From NCBI RefSeq assembly GCF_039521325.1, contig NZ_BAAACD010000033.1: 64,000 bases of DNA. One strand, 5' to 3'. This DNA is from Clostridium_X cadaveris (GTDB taxonomy: Bacteria; Bacillota; Clostridia; Clostridiales; Clostridiaceae). The notes under the pieces are model-generated. The model was not told the origin of the DNA. It saw nothing but the letters and a program-made list of their open reading frames with translations, and did no database searches. Shown here piece by piece: positions 25,741 to 34,583 of this stretch. The translations under genes were made by a program, and so were the position numbers. Each line of letters starts with the position of its first letter. The first letter of the stretch is position 1.

Positions 25741-25992
25741 GTAGCTAGGTTTGTGGTTGAAAGTCGATGCCAGTCGCAGGCAAAACGATCCACGTAAGTT
25801 AAACAAAGTTTTAATGAGCATGGTGCGGCTTAGAAGTAAGTCCTGCCATATTTTAATATGAGAGGGTTAGTAGTGAGAGGTTAAATCCGGGTAGCAAAAG
25901 CTCCTGCAGGCGAGTGTGGGGTCAAAGACCAGGTCAGCTAGCTTCAAACCTTTGTATATCAGAGGTTCGCAGTCTTAAAGGGCTGCTTTTTT
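25741..25992 (+). ncRNA. raiA structured non-coding RNA
   Basis: A non-coding stretch far more GC-rich than its surroundings and ordered like a structured RNA, directly upstream of the hibernation factor gene. Position and sequence (GTTGAAAGTCGATGCC, GCAGGCAAAACGATCCACG and a 3' GCTAGCTTCAAACC) match what I recall of the raiA RNA motif, found upstream of raiA/hpf in Firmicutes and Actinobacteria. AGGTTTG near the 5' end can pair with CAAACCT near the 3' end. A promoter precedes it and a GCAGTC/GGCTGC hairpin with six T residues ends it (25969-25992), so it is probably an independent transcript of about 250 nt. Its molecular role is not established. Confidence 0.82.
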
Positions 25993-26382
25993 ATTGTCTT
26001 TTTAGTGAAATTCCCGACCTATTCCCGACCTAATTTTACTTAGGAACGATAATCCTATAATTTTGAAGTGCCTTTTTAATACCTTAATTTTTGATAATCA
26101 TATGTAATTTTATAGGGATTTTTATATAAATATGACTGTTAAGAGCAGTCAAATATGAAGTATAAATGAATTTAATTAAAGAAGAGTAAAATAAATATTA
26201 AATTATCTGAAAATTATAAAAATATAATCTTTAGAGAAAAACATTGATATTGAGAGAAAACATAAGATAAATCAAGATAAATTTAAATATAAAGGTTTGA
26301 GAAGTTGATGGACATGGTATAAAATTAAATTAACAAAACATAATAAATAGGTGAATATCACCATAGAGAGGGGCTGGAATTT
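25993..26382. other. Gene-free region between raiA RNA and hpf
   Basis: About 390 bp with no supported gene. It contains a perfect 11-bp tandem duplication, a weak hairpin at 26134-26150, and a poor promoter-like pair TTGAGA-N15-TATAAA (26297-26323) that might serve hpf. The rest is plain AT-rich DNA. Confidence 0.5.
26011..26032 (+). repeat. Tandem 11-bp duplication
   Basis: TTCCCGACCTA occurs twice in a row, in a short GC-rich patch just after the raiA RNA terminator. It is too short to assign a role. Confidence 0.6.
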
Positions 26383-26910
26383 ATGAAAATTAAAATCGTA
26401 GCTAAAAACATAGAGCTAACACAAGGACTTAAGGAGGCAGTTGAGAAAAAACTTTCTAGATTGGAAAAGTACTTTGGACCGGAGGTTGTAGCTCATGTAA
26501 CTCTCAGTGTACAGAAAAAAAGGCAGATAGTAGAAGTGACTATTCCTTTTAACGGCGTTGTGCTTAGAGGTCAAGAAGATTTAGAAGATATGTATGCATC
26601 TATAGATTTAGTTATAGATAAATTGGAAGGACAGATAAGAAAGCAAAAGACTAAACTACAAAGAAGACAGGTTGGTGATTCATTAAGATATCAATATATA
26701 GATGATTTAAAGGAATGTGGCGATGATGAGCCAAAAATAGTGAAAACTAAGAGATTCTCTATAAAGCCAATGTCTACAGATGAAGCTATACTTGAGATGG
26801 AACTTATAGGACATAATTTCTTTGTATTTGAAGATGCGGACAATAATGATATATGTGTTGTCTACAAAAGAAAAGATGGAAATTATGGATTGATTGAACC
26901 TGAATATTAA
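26383..26910 (+). CDS. hpf: Ribosome hibernation promoting factor, long form
   Basis: Binds the 30S subunit and dimerises idle ribosomes into 100S particles. The 175-residue length identifies the long form: an N-terminal S30AE/RaiA domain (about 1-100, MKIKIVAKNIELTQGLKEAVEKK start) and a C-terminal dimerisation domain (about 118-175, with RFSIKPMSTDEAILEMELIGHNFFVFED). GAGAGGGG precedes the ATG. The raiA RNA upstream and secA downstream are the usual clostridial neighbours. Confidence 0.97.
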   Translation: MKIKIVAKNIELTQGLKEAVEKKLSRLEKYFGPEVVAHVTLSVQKKRQIVEVTIPFNGVVLRGQEDLEDMYASIDLVIDKLEGQIRKQKTKLQRRQVGDSLRYQYIDDLKECGDDEPKIVKTKRFSIKPMSTDEAILEMELIGHNFFVFEDADNNDICVVYKRKDGNYGLIEPEY

Positions 26911-26920
26911 AAAGTAATTT

Positions 26921-26970
26921 AAACCCTTAGAGTGAAATTAAAACTTCCTCTAAGGGTTTTATATATTTTA
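26921..26970 (+). terminator. Terminator after hpf
   Basis: AAACCCTTAGAG pairs perfectly with CTCTAAGGGTTT, followed by a T-rich tail. Confidence 0.87.
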
Positions 26971-27003
26971 CAATATGTCAATAATCATAATGTAAGCTAA
27001 TTG

Positions 27004-27033
27004 TTGAAATATAAGTAGCTTAAATGGTATAAT
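27004..27033 (+). promoter_or_regulatory. Promoter of the secA leader
   Basis: TTGAAA (27004-27009), 18 bp spacer, TATAAT (27028-27033). The start near 27040 leaves a leader of about 225 nt before secA. Confidence 0.7.
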
Positions 27034-27083
27034 TTATAAATGAATATTCTATATATCATATCATGAAGAATAATAGTATAAGC

Positions 27084-27133
27084 CGACTTCTTAGATTTAG
27101 ATGGTGTGAACTTCATCTTAAGGTTAGAAGTCG
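27084..27133 (+). promoter_or_regulatory. Long hairpin in the secA leader
   Basis: CGACTTCT pairs perfectly with AGAAGTCG, with an inner GATG/CATC pairing, in the untranslated leader. No T tract follows. The element does not match a riboswitch class I know. Confidence 0.5.
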
Positions 27134-27264
27134 TTATCTAGAGGTGTGTTTATTGAAACATTTTCGTCTAAAAAGATGTGAAGTTATTTCAACGGATACC
27201 AATTGAGTAAAACTTAAATGATAGAATTATAGATTAATATTACAAGAAGTGTGAGGATGAAAAA

Positions 27265-29778
27265 ATGGGATTTTTAGAAAAGTTTTTTGGAACATATAGT
27301 GAACGAGAAGTCAAAAGAATACAGCCCTTAGTAGATAAAGTAGAAAAATTTGAAGATAGTATAAAGCCTCTAAGCGATGAAGAACTTAGAAACAAAACAG
27401 AAGAATTTAAAAATAGATTAAATAATGGTGAAACATTAGATGACATATTACCAGAAGCGTTTGCTGTTGTAAGAGAAGCATCTGTAAGAACATTAGGACT
27501 TAAACATTATAGAGAACAGATTATAGGGGGTATAGTTCTTCACCAAGGAAGAATTTCAGAAATGAAAACTGGAGAAGGAAAAACTTTAGTTGCTACACTT
27601 CCTGCATATTTAAATGCTCTTTCAGGCAAAGGTGTTCATGTAATTACAGTTAATGATTACCTTGCAAAAAGAGATAAAGAGTGGATGGGACAAATCTATG
27701 AGTTCTTAGGGCTAAAAGTAGGAGTTATAACTCATGAATTAAATAATGAGGAGAGAAGAGAAGCTTATAACTCAGATATAACATATGGAACAAACAACGA
27801 ATTTGGATTCGATTATTTGAGGGATAATATGGTTGTATATAAGGAGGAAAGAGTTCAAAGAGAACTTAACTTCTGTATAGTGGACGAAGTTGACTCCATC
27901 CTTATTGACGAAGCTAGAACACCTCTTATAATATCAGGTCAAGGTGAAAAGTCTACAGAGTTTTATAAAGTTGCTGATTACTTTGTAAAGACATTAAAAG
28001 AAGAGGAAGACTTCACAATAGATGAAAAAGCAAAATCAGTTATAATGACAGATAGTGGAGTGCAAAAGGCTGAAAAGTATTTCCATTTAGATAACTATGC
28101 TGATTCAGCAAACATGGAAATACAACACCACGTAACTCAAGCATTAAAAGCAAATTATATAATGAAGATAGATAAAGACTACATGGTTAAGAATGGTGAA
28201 GTTATCATAGTTGATGAATTCACTGGAAGACTTATGGAAGGTAGAAGATACTCTGATGGTCTTCACCAAGCTATAGAAGCTAAAGAAGGTGTAAAGGTAG
28301 AAAGAGAATCAAAGACTTTAGCTACAATAACATTCCAAAACTATTTTAGAATGTACACTAAGCTTTCAGGTATGACTGGTACAGCTCTTACTGAAGAGAA
28401 CGAATTTAGAGAGATATATGGACTTGATGTTATAGTTATACCTACTCATAAACCAATTCAAAGACAAGATATGCCAGATTTAGTATATAAGACTGTAAAA
28501 GGAAAATACGAGGCTATAGTAAAAGATATAATTGAAAGTCATAAGAAAGGACAGCCGGTACTTGTTGGTACAGTAAGTATAGAAAAATCAGAAGTTTTAT
28601 CAATGCTTCTTAAGAAAAAGGGCGTACCTCATCAGGTATTAAATGCTAAGTATCATGAAAAGGAAGCGGATATAGTATCTCATGCTGGAGAAAAGGGGAT
28701 GGTTACCATAGCTACAAACATGGCAGGTAGAGGTACAGATATAAAGCTTGGCGATGATGTAGTAGAACTTGGTGGTCTTAAGATAATAGGTACTGAAAGA
28801 CATGAATCAAGAAGAATAGATAATCAGCTTAGAGGACGTTCTGGTCGTCAAGGAGATCCAGGAACATCTCAATTCTATATAGCATTAGAAGATGACCTTA
28901 TGAGAATATTCGGTTCCGAAAAGCTTGAAGGACTTATAGACAAATTAGGTTTAGAAGAAGACGAAGCTATAGAAAGCAAGATGGTTACAAAAGCCATAGA
29001 AAGTGCTCAAAAGAAGGTTGAAGGTAACAACTTTGATATAAGAAAGACACTTCTTGGATATGATGACGTTATGAATAAGCAAAGAGAAGTTATCTACTCT
29101 CAAAGAGCTGAAGTTTTAAGTGGAACAAACTTAAAAGAACAAGTTGAGAGTATGATAAACTGGGCTATAGAGAATGCTGTAAGTTCCCATATAACTGGAG
29201 TAGAAGATACATTTAATGATGAAGTAAAAGCTCTATCTCATTACATGGAAGATATGATAGGTCATAGAGCATTAATTAAGCCAGAAGAGCTAGAAAAACT
29301 TTCAAATGAAGAAATGATAGAGAGATATAAGAATATAGCTTTTGAAATGTATAATGAAAAGGAAAAGGATTTTGAAGAAGAACAAATGAGGGAAATTGAA
29401 AGAGTTGTTCTTCTAAAAGTAGTTGATACTAAGTGGATGGATCATATAGACAATATGGATCATTTAAAACAAGGTATAGGATTAAGAGCTTACAAACAAC
29501 AAGATCCAGTTCAAGCATATCAATTCGAAGGAAGTAATATGTTTGATGAAATGATAGATAATATAAAGATTGATACAGTGAGAATGCTTATGCATGTTCA
29601 AATAGAAAAGGCGCCAGAAAGAGAAAGAGTTGTAAAGGAAACAGCAACCAACTACAGTGATGATGGAAATTCTGGAGCACATACTCCTATAAAGAAGGAG
29701 AAAAAAGTAGGCAGAAATGATCCATGCCCATGTGGAAGTGGTAAAAAGTATAAAAACTGCTGCGGCAGAGAGGCTTAG
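27265..29778 (+). CDS. secA: Protein translocase ATPase SecA
   Basis: Motor of the Sec pathway, pushing preproteins through SecYEG. The 837-residue protein has nucleotide-binding domain 1 with Walker A MKTGEGKTLVA near residue 99 and DEVDSILIDEARTPL, the preprotein cross-linking domain, and the second nucleotide domain with TNMAGRGTDI and RGRSGRQGDPG. The C-terminal zinc motif NDPCPCGSGKKYKNCC, which binds SecB-like partners and lipids, is intact. prfB follows, the usual order in Firmicutes. A GTGAGGATG ribosome region precedes the ATG. Confidence 0.98.
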   Translation: MGFLEKFFGTYSEREVKRIQPLVDKVEKFEDSIKPLSDEELRNKTEEFKNRLNNGETLDDILPEAFAVVREASVRTLGLKHYREQIIGGIVLHQGRISEMKTGEGKTLVATLPAYLNALSGKGVHVITVNDYLAKRDKEWMGQIYEFLGLKVGVITHELNNEERREAYNSDITYGTNNEFGFDYLRDNMVVYKEERVQRELNFCIVDEVDSILIDEARTPLIISGQGEKSTEFYKVADYFVKTLKEEEDFTIDEKAKSVIMTDSGVQKAEKYFHLDNYADSANMEIQHHVTQALKANYIMKIDKDYMVKNGEVIIVDEFTGRLMEGRRYSDGLHQAIEAKEGVKVERESKTLATITFQNYFRMYTKLSGMTGTALTEENEFREIYGLDVIVIPTHKPIQRQDMPDLVYKTVKGKYEAIVKDIIESHKKGQPVLVGTVSIEKSEVLSMLLKKKGVPHQVLNAKYHEKEADIVSHAGEKGMVTIATNMAGRGTDIKLGDDVVELGGLKIIGTERHESRRIDNQLRGRSGRQGDPGTSQFYIALEDDLMRIFGSEKLEGLIDKLGLEEDEAIESKMVTKAIESAQKKVEGNNFDIRKTLLGYDDVMNKQREVIYSQRAEVLSGTNLKEQVESMINWAIENAVSSHITGVEDTFNDEVKALSHYMEDMIGHRALIKPEELEKLSNEEMIERYKNIAFEMYNEKEKDFEEEQMREIERVVLLKVVDTKWMDHIDNMDHLKQGIGLRAYKQQDPVQAYQFEGSNMFDEMIDNIKIDTVRMLMHVQIEKAPERERVVKETATNYSDDGNSGAHTPIKKEKKVGRNDPCPCGSGKKYKNCCGREA

Positions 29779-29788
29779 TATTGTTTAG

Positions 29789-29831
29789 TAGATTTGCAGA
29801 AACTCTTATTCTGCAAATCTATATTTATTTA
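29789..29831 (+). terminator. Terminator after secA
   Basis: TAGATTTGCAGAA pairs perfectly with TTCTGCAAATCTA around a 7-nt loop, followed by TATTTATTT. Confidence 0.8.
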
Positions 29832-29852
29832 GGCATAGAAAGGATGATAGGC

Positions 29853-30975
29853 GTGATATTAAAATTACAACAAGAATTAGGAAGTTTGGAAGGCCTTAGA
29901 GGTACATTAAATGAAATGAGGGACTCTCTTTGACTTGCCTAGCTTAAAAAAGAAGTTAGATGAACTTGAGATGAAGATGCAGAGCAGTGTTTTTTGGGAT
30001 GACATTAAAAATGCTCAAGAGATTACTCAAGAAGCAAAATCTTTAAAAGATAGAATAGATGCATTTAATTCTTTAGAGCAGAGATTTGAAGATATATTCG
30101 AATTAGGCCAGCTTGTAGAAGAAGATGATGAAAATTCTATAAGGGATATTTTATCGGAGATAAAAGAACTACAAGATTCTATAGAGAACTTTAGAATAGA
30201 AATACTTTTATGTGGAGAATATGATAAAAACAACTGCATTTTAAATCTTCATACAGGTGTTGGAGGTACTGATGCTCAGGATTGGACTGAGATGCTTTTA
30301 AGGATGTATACAAGATGGTGTGAGAAAAAGGGATTTAAAACAGAAATTATGGATTATCTAGCTGGTGATGAAGCAGGAATTAAATCAGTGACATTAAAGG
30401 TAACTGGAGGGTATGCTTATGGATATCTTAAAGCAGAAAAAGGAATTCACAGACTTGTAAGAATATCTCCATTTAATTCTAATGGCAAAAGACAGACTTC
30501 TTTTGCATCGGTAGAAGCTATGCCTGAACTTACAGCAAATCAGGATATAGACATAAAATCTGACGATTTAAAGATAGATACCTATAGAGCTGGAGGGGCA
30601 GGAGGACAGTATGTAAATAAAACTGAATCTGCAATAAGGATAACTCACCTTCCTACAGGAATAGTTGTGCAATGTCAAAATGAAAGAAGTCAGCATACAA
30701 ATAAAGAATCTGCCATGAAGATATTAAAAGCAAAGCTTATAGAGCTTAAAGAAAGAGCTCATAAGGAGAAAATAGAAGACTTAGCTGGCGAACTTAAAGA
30801 TATGGCTTGGGGCAGTCAGATAAGATCATATATATTTCAACCATATACTTTAGTAAAAGATCATAGAACTAATTTAGAAAATGGTAATGTAAATAGTGTT
30901 ATGGACGGAGAGATAGACGGATTTATAAATGAATATTTGAAACAGAGCAGCAATGGAACTTTGGATTTAAATTAG
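29853..30975 (+). CDS. prfB: Peptide chain release factor 2, programmed +1 frameshift
   Basis: Recognises UGA and UAA stops and triggers peptide release. The gene is read in two frames: a 26-codon leader from GTG (29853) ends in CTT TGA C at 29928-29934, with an AGGGA purine stretch just upstream, and reading resumes at GAC (29932) to give the long frame ending at 30975. This is the classical autoregulatory RF2 site: low RF2 makes ribosomes pause at UGA and slip. The main frame has the SPF tripeptide (ISPFNSNGKRQTSFAS) that discriminates UGA and the GGQ catalytic loop (GGAGGQYVNKTESA). An in-frame ATG at 29844 is an alternative start. Confidence 0.95.
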
Positions 30976-30999
30976 CTTGAAGTTCATGAGGAGGATTAT

Positions 31000-33168
31000 A
31001 TGAAAAAAATAGAAGAATTATTGAGTAAGGAACTAAATATAAGCTTAACTCAGGTGAATAATGTAATAGAACTTTTAGATGAAGGAAATACAGTTCCTTT
31101 CATTGCTAGATATAGAAAAGAGAGAACTGGAGGGCTTAGTGATGAACTTCTTAGAACCTTCAATGAAAGGCTTACATATCTAAGGAATTTAAATGATAGG
31201 CGTAATGATGTGTTAAGAATCATAGAAGAACAAGGAAACCTTTCAGAGGAAGTAAAATCTGCTCTTATGAAGGCAGAAACATTAACTGAAATTGAAGACA
31301 TATATAGGCCATTTAAGCCTAAAAAGAGAACAAGAGCTACAATGGCGGTTGAAAAGGGATTAAAACCTTTATCAGAAGCATTATTTTCAAAAGATTTTCT
31401 GGGAAATATGGAGGATATAGCTGTTGAATTCATAAATGAAGAAAAAGGTGTAAAGTCTGTAGCGGAAGCTATTCAAGGAGCAATGGATATAGCAGCAGAA
31501 ACTATATCTGATAATGCAGATTATAGAAAATGGATAAGAAGTTATGTGTTTAATGAAGGTATTGTAGAAACAAAGGGTTCATCAGAAGAACCAACTCCTT
31601 ATGAGATGTATTATGACTACAATGAGAAAGTAAGATTTATTCCAGCTCACAGAATTCTTGCTATAAATAGAGGAGAAAAGGAAAAAATACTTTCTGTAAA
31701 GATAACATCCAATGAGGAAAAAATACTTCAGTATTTAGATAACAGACTTTTAAAATATAGTGAAAACCAAAATAAATATATAGCTATGTCTATTAGAGAT
31801 TCTTTAAAAAGACTTATATATCCATCAATTGAAAGAGATATAAGAAATGAACTAACTGAAAAGGGAGAAGAAGGAGCTATAACAATATTTAAAGCTAACT
31901 TAAAAGCTCTTCTTATGCAAGCTCCTATAAAGGGCAAAGTTGTCTTAGGATATGACCCTGGTTTTAGAACAGGATGTAAAGTCGCTGTATTAGATGATAC
32001 AGGAAAATTTTTAGAAAAGGCTACAGTATATCCAACAGTTCCTAAAAGCGATGTAGAGGGAACTATAAGAACTCTTAAGGAACTTATCTATAAATATGAT
32101 GTAGAAGTTATATCTCTAGGAAATGGTACTGCAAGCAGAGAATCAGAAGAGGTTATAACAAGGCTTATAAAGGAAGTTAAATCAGAAAAGAACAAGGATA
32201 TATATTATGTTATAGTAAATGAGGCGGGAGCATCTGTTTATTCAGCTTCAGAGCTTGCTACAAAAGAATATCCTGACTTAGACGTAACAATAAGAGGTGC
32301 TATATCCATAGGAAGAAGACTTCAAGATCCACTTGCAGAGCTTGTAAAAATAGATCCCAAGTCTATTGGTGTTGGACAATATCAGCATGATGTAACTCCA
32401 AAGAGGATGGATGAATCATTGAAAGGTGTTGTTGAAGACTGCGTTAACTCTGTAGGAGTAGATCTTAATATGGCAACTCCATCATTACTTTCATATATTT
32501 CAGGAATAAATGCATCAATTGCAAATAATATTGTTCAGTACAGAGAAGAAAAAGGAAAGTTTGAAAGCAGAAAAGAACTTCTAAAGGTAAAGAGACTAGG
32601 ACAAAAGGCTTATGAGCAGTGTGCAGGTTTCTTGAGAGTTATGGAAAGTAAAGAAGCTTTAGATAACACTGCTGTTCACCCAGAATCTTATGAAGCAGCA
32701 AAGGCTTTAATAATAGAGCTTGGATATTCATTAAATGATTTAAAGAAGGGAGCTTTAAGTGGTATTGAGGCAAAAGCAAAAGAAGTTGGAATAAAGATGT
32801 TAAGTGAGAAATTAAACATTGGAGATATGACACTTCAAGATATAATAAAAGAGCTTCAAAAGCCAGGAAGAGATCCAAGAGAGGATATGCCTAAGCCTAT
32901 ACTAAAATCAGGTGTTTTAGATATAAGTGATCTTAAGACTGGAATGATCTTAAATGGAACTGTAAGAAATGTATCAGACTTTGGAGCCTTTGTTGATATT
33001 GGAGTCCATCAAGATGGATTAGTTCACAAGAGCCAGATGTCAGATAGGTTTGTAAAGCATCCTTTAGATATAGTAAAAGTTGGAGATATAGTAGAAGTTA
33101 GAGTTTTAGATATAGATATTAAGAGAAAGAGGATATCCCTTTCAATGAAAAAAGAGGAAAAATTATAA
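31000..33168 (+). CDS. Tex family RNA-binding protein with S1 domain
   Basis: A 722-residue Tex protein, a nucleic-acid-binding factor linked to transcription fidelity and RNA metabolism. The layout is complete: N-terminal helical region (NTVPFIARYRKERTGGLSD), a YqgF/RNase H-like domain (VLGYDPGFRTGCKVAVLD, about residue 310), a helix-hairpin-helix region (SLLSYISGINASIANNIVQYREEKG), and a C-terminal S1 domain with GTVRNVSDFGAFVDIGVHQDGLVH. It follows prfB by 24 bp and is probably cotranscribed. Confidence 0.95.
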   Translation: MKKIEELLSKELNISLTQVNNVIELLDEGNTVPFIARYRKERTGGLSDELLRTFNERLTYLRNLNDRRNDVLRIIEEQGNLSEEVKSALMKAETLTEIEDIYRPFKPKKRTRATMAVEKGLKPLSEALFSKDFLGNMEDIAVEFINEEKGVKSVAEAIQGAMDIAAETISDNADYRKWIRSYVFNEGIVETKGSSEEPTPYEMYYDYNEKVRFIPAHRILAINRGEKEKILSVKITSNEEKILQYLDNRLLKYSENQNKYIAMSIRDSLKRLIYPSIERDIRNELTEKGEEGAITIFKANLKALLMQAPIKGKVVLGYDPGFRTGCKVAVLDDTGKFLEKATVYPTVPKSDVEGTIRTLKELIYKYDVEVISLGNGTASRESEEVITRLIKEVKSEKNKDIYYVIVNEAGASVYSASELATKEYPDLDVTIRGAISIGRRLQDPLAELVKIDPKSIGVGQYQHDVTPKRMDESLKGVVEDCVNSVGVDLNMATPSLLSYISGINASIANNIVQYREEKGKFESRKELLKVKRLGQKAYEQCAGFLRVMESKEALDNTAVHPESYEAAKALIIELGYSLNDLKKGALSGIEAKAKEVGIKMLSEKLNIGDMTLQDIIKELQKPGRDPREDMPKPILKSGVLDISDLKTGMILNGTVRNVSDFGAFVDIGVHQDGLVHKSQMSDRFVKHPLDIVKVGDIVEVRVLDIDIKRKRISLSMKKEEKL

Positions 33169-33175
33169 AAACATA

Positions 33176-33204
33176 TTGAATTATAAAAACAAAAGATATA
33201 TAAT
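33176..33204 (+). promoter_or_regulatory. Promoter of the FMN riboswitch leader
   Basis: TTGAAT (33176-33181), 17 bp spacer, TATAAT (33199-33204), with the start expected near 33211, some 17 nt before the aptamer. Confidence 0.8.
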
Positions 33205-33227
33205 AAATTTGTAAAATATAATAAAGT

Positions 33228-33336
33228 TATCTTCAGGGCAGGGCGTAAATCCCTACCGGCGGTATAGCCCGCGAGCCGTAAGGCATGATTCGGTGAAATT
33301 CCGAGGCCGACAGTATAGTCTGGATGAAAGAAGGTA
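33228..33336 (+). promoter_or_regulatory. FMN riboswitch (RFN element)
   Basis: The conserved RFN elements are in order: TATCTTCAGGGCAGGG at the 5' side, AAATCCCTACCGGCGGTATAGCCCGCGAGCC, the GATTCGGTGAAATTCCGAGGCCGACAG segment, and the closing GGATGAAAGAAGG. FMN binding terminates transcription at the hairpin downstream, reducing riboflavin uptake. Confidence 0.97.
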
Positions 33337-33360
33337 TTATTATTAGAAATGGTAAGTTAT

Positions 33361-33386
33361 GCCCTGGCTTTTTGTCAGGGCTTTTT
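33361..33386 (+). terminator. Riboswitch-controlled terminator before ribU
   Basis: GCCCTGGC and GTCAGGGC pair (one G-U) with a 5-nt loop, followed by TTTTT. It is the expression platform of the FMN riboswitch. Confidence 0.92.
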
Positions 33387-33435
33387 CTTGTTTCTAGTAC
33401 TTATACCCTGGAGGATTATTTGGGAGGGTATCAAA

Positions 33436-34071
33436 ATGGCAAACAATTCTATCAAACTAAACAAAATGGTAAAAATCTCATTTTTAGCGGCTGTGGCTGT
33501 TGTTCTTATGGCAATAGATTTTCCACTACCAATTTTTCCTGCTTTTTTAAAAATTGATTTAAGTGATGTACCGGCTATAGTAGGAGCATTTACTTTAGGA
33601 CCAGTAGCAGGGGTTGTAGTTGAATTTATCAAGGTTTTTCTTTATGCTTTAATAAAAGGTACAAGCACAGCTATGGTTGGGGAAACAGCCAACTTTTTAG
33701 TTGGAGGATCATTAGTATTAGTTACAGGACTTATCTATAAGAAAAATAAAACAAGAAAAAGTGCAATTATAGGATTAATTGCTGGAAGTATAACAATGAC
33801 TGTTGTAGCAGCACTTGCTAACTATTATTTTATGCTTCCTGCTTATGTGAAGTTTATGGGAATGACAATGGAACAAATTGTATCTATGGGAACAGTTGTT
33901 AATAGCAGCATAGTTGATCCGTTCACTTTGGTACTATTAGGAATAACTCCATTTAATTTAGTTAAGTGTTTACTTGTTTCAGTAGTTACAATGGTTTTAT
34001 TTAATAAGGTTATACCAGTATTATCATCTGTAAAAGACGGAAGTGCAAAAGGTTCAAATAGAGCCGCCTAA
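33436..34071 (+). CDS. ribU: Riboflavin ECF transporter S component
   Basis: RibU binds riboflavin in the membrane and works with the shared EcfA-EcfA'-EcfT energy module, which must lie elsewhere. The 211-residue protein has about six hydrophobic segments; the FMN riboswitch upstream gives the substrate. The family features FPAFLKIDLSDVPAIVGAF and ANYYFMLP are visible. The start at 33436 follows GGGAGGG by about 8 nt; the upstream in-frame ATG at 33349 lies before the riboswitch terminator and is excluded. Confidence 0.95.
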   Translation: MANNSIKLNKMVKISFLAAVAVVLMAIDFPLPIFPAFLKIDLSDVPAIVGAFTLGPVAGVVVEFIKVFLYALIKGTSTAMVGETANFLVGGSLVLVTGLIYKKNKTRKSAIIGLIAGSITMTVVAALANYYFMLPAYVKFMGMTMEQIVSMGTVVNSSIVDPFTLVLLGITPFNLVKCLLVSVVTMVLFNKVIPVLSSVKDGSAKGSNRAA

Positions 34072-34079
34072 CATAAAAT

Positions 34080-34118
34080 AAAGAACCGCTGGATTTTTAT
34101 TCAGCGGTTCTTTGTTTA
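34080..34118. terminator. Bidirectional terminator between ribU and rimI
   Basis: AAAGAACCGCTG pairs perfectly with CAGCGGTTCTTT, with T residues on one side and A residues on the other, between convergent genes. Confidence 0.87.
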
Positions 34119-34121
34119 TAT

Positions 34122-34580
34122 CTAAATAAAACTTTCTAAAGATCTATTCCACATAAGTAGTGCGTCTTCTTTGTTATTAGCGTAGTATCCTTTGCGGATT
34201 CCTTCAACTTCAAATCCAAATTTCTTATATAGATTTTGAGCAATGATGTTAGAACGTCTAACCTCAAGTGTGATGGCAGTCCCATTTTCTTTATGGCAAA
34301 TTCTTAATAGTTCTTTCACTATGGCAGAACCTATTCCCTTGCCCCTATATTCAGGAGAAACTGCTATGTTGGTTATATTTCCTTCGCCAACAATTATCCA
34401 GCAGCCTCCAAAACCAACGACTTTATCATCACATAAAGCTACTACATATCTAGAAAATTTATTTTTAAATTCTTCTTCAAAGGATTGAAAACTCCAAGGT
34501 ATTGCAAGACTTTCTTCGCTTATTTTAACCATATCATTTATGTGATTTTTAGAAGCTAAAATCACTTTTATATCACACAT
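34122..34580 (-). CDS. rimI: Ribosomal protein N-terminal alanine acetyltransferase
   Basis: A 152-residue GNAT protein, usually named RimI; in many bacteria it acetylates the N-terminus of ribosomal protein S18, though the clostridial substrate is not proven. Acetyl-CoA motif A is VSPEYRGKGIGSAIVKELL, and the C-terminal part has the family ALEVR-like TLEVRRSNIIAQNLYKKFGF. It is the last gene of tsaE-tsaB-rimI, a conserved group, 3 bp after tsaB. Confidence 0.93.
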   Translation of the reverse strand: MCDIKVILASKNHINDMVKISEESLAIPWSFQSFEEEFKNKFSRYVVALCDDKVVGFGGCWIIVGEGNITNIAVSPEYRGKGIGSAIVKELLRICHKENGTAITLEVRRSNIIAQNLYKKFGFEVEGIRKGYYANNKEDALLMWNRSLESFI

Positions 34581-34583
34581 AGA

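Noticed and set aside
25536..25793. Minus-strand open frame over the comFC end and the raiA RNA
   Set aside because: It is antisense to both and has no ribosome site or recognisable product.
26011..26032. Tandem 11-bp repeat as a phage or integron attachment site
   Set aside because: No integrase, no second distant copy in the window, and no tRNA at this position.
29931..29933. In-frame TGA near the start of prfB as a sequencing error or pseudogene
   Set aside because: The CTT TGA C context is the known programmed frameshift of release factor 2.
33324..33557. Open frame over the FMN riboswitch end and the ribU start
   Set aside because: It is in a different frame from ribU and runs through the riboswitch terminator; RibU explains the coding signal.
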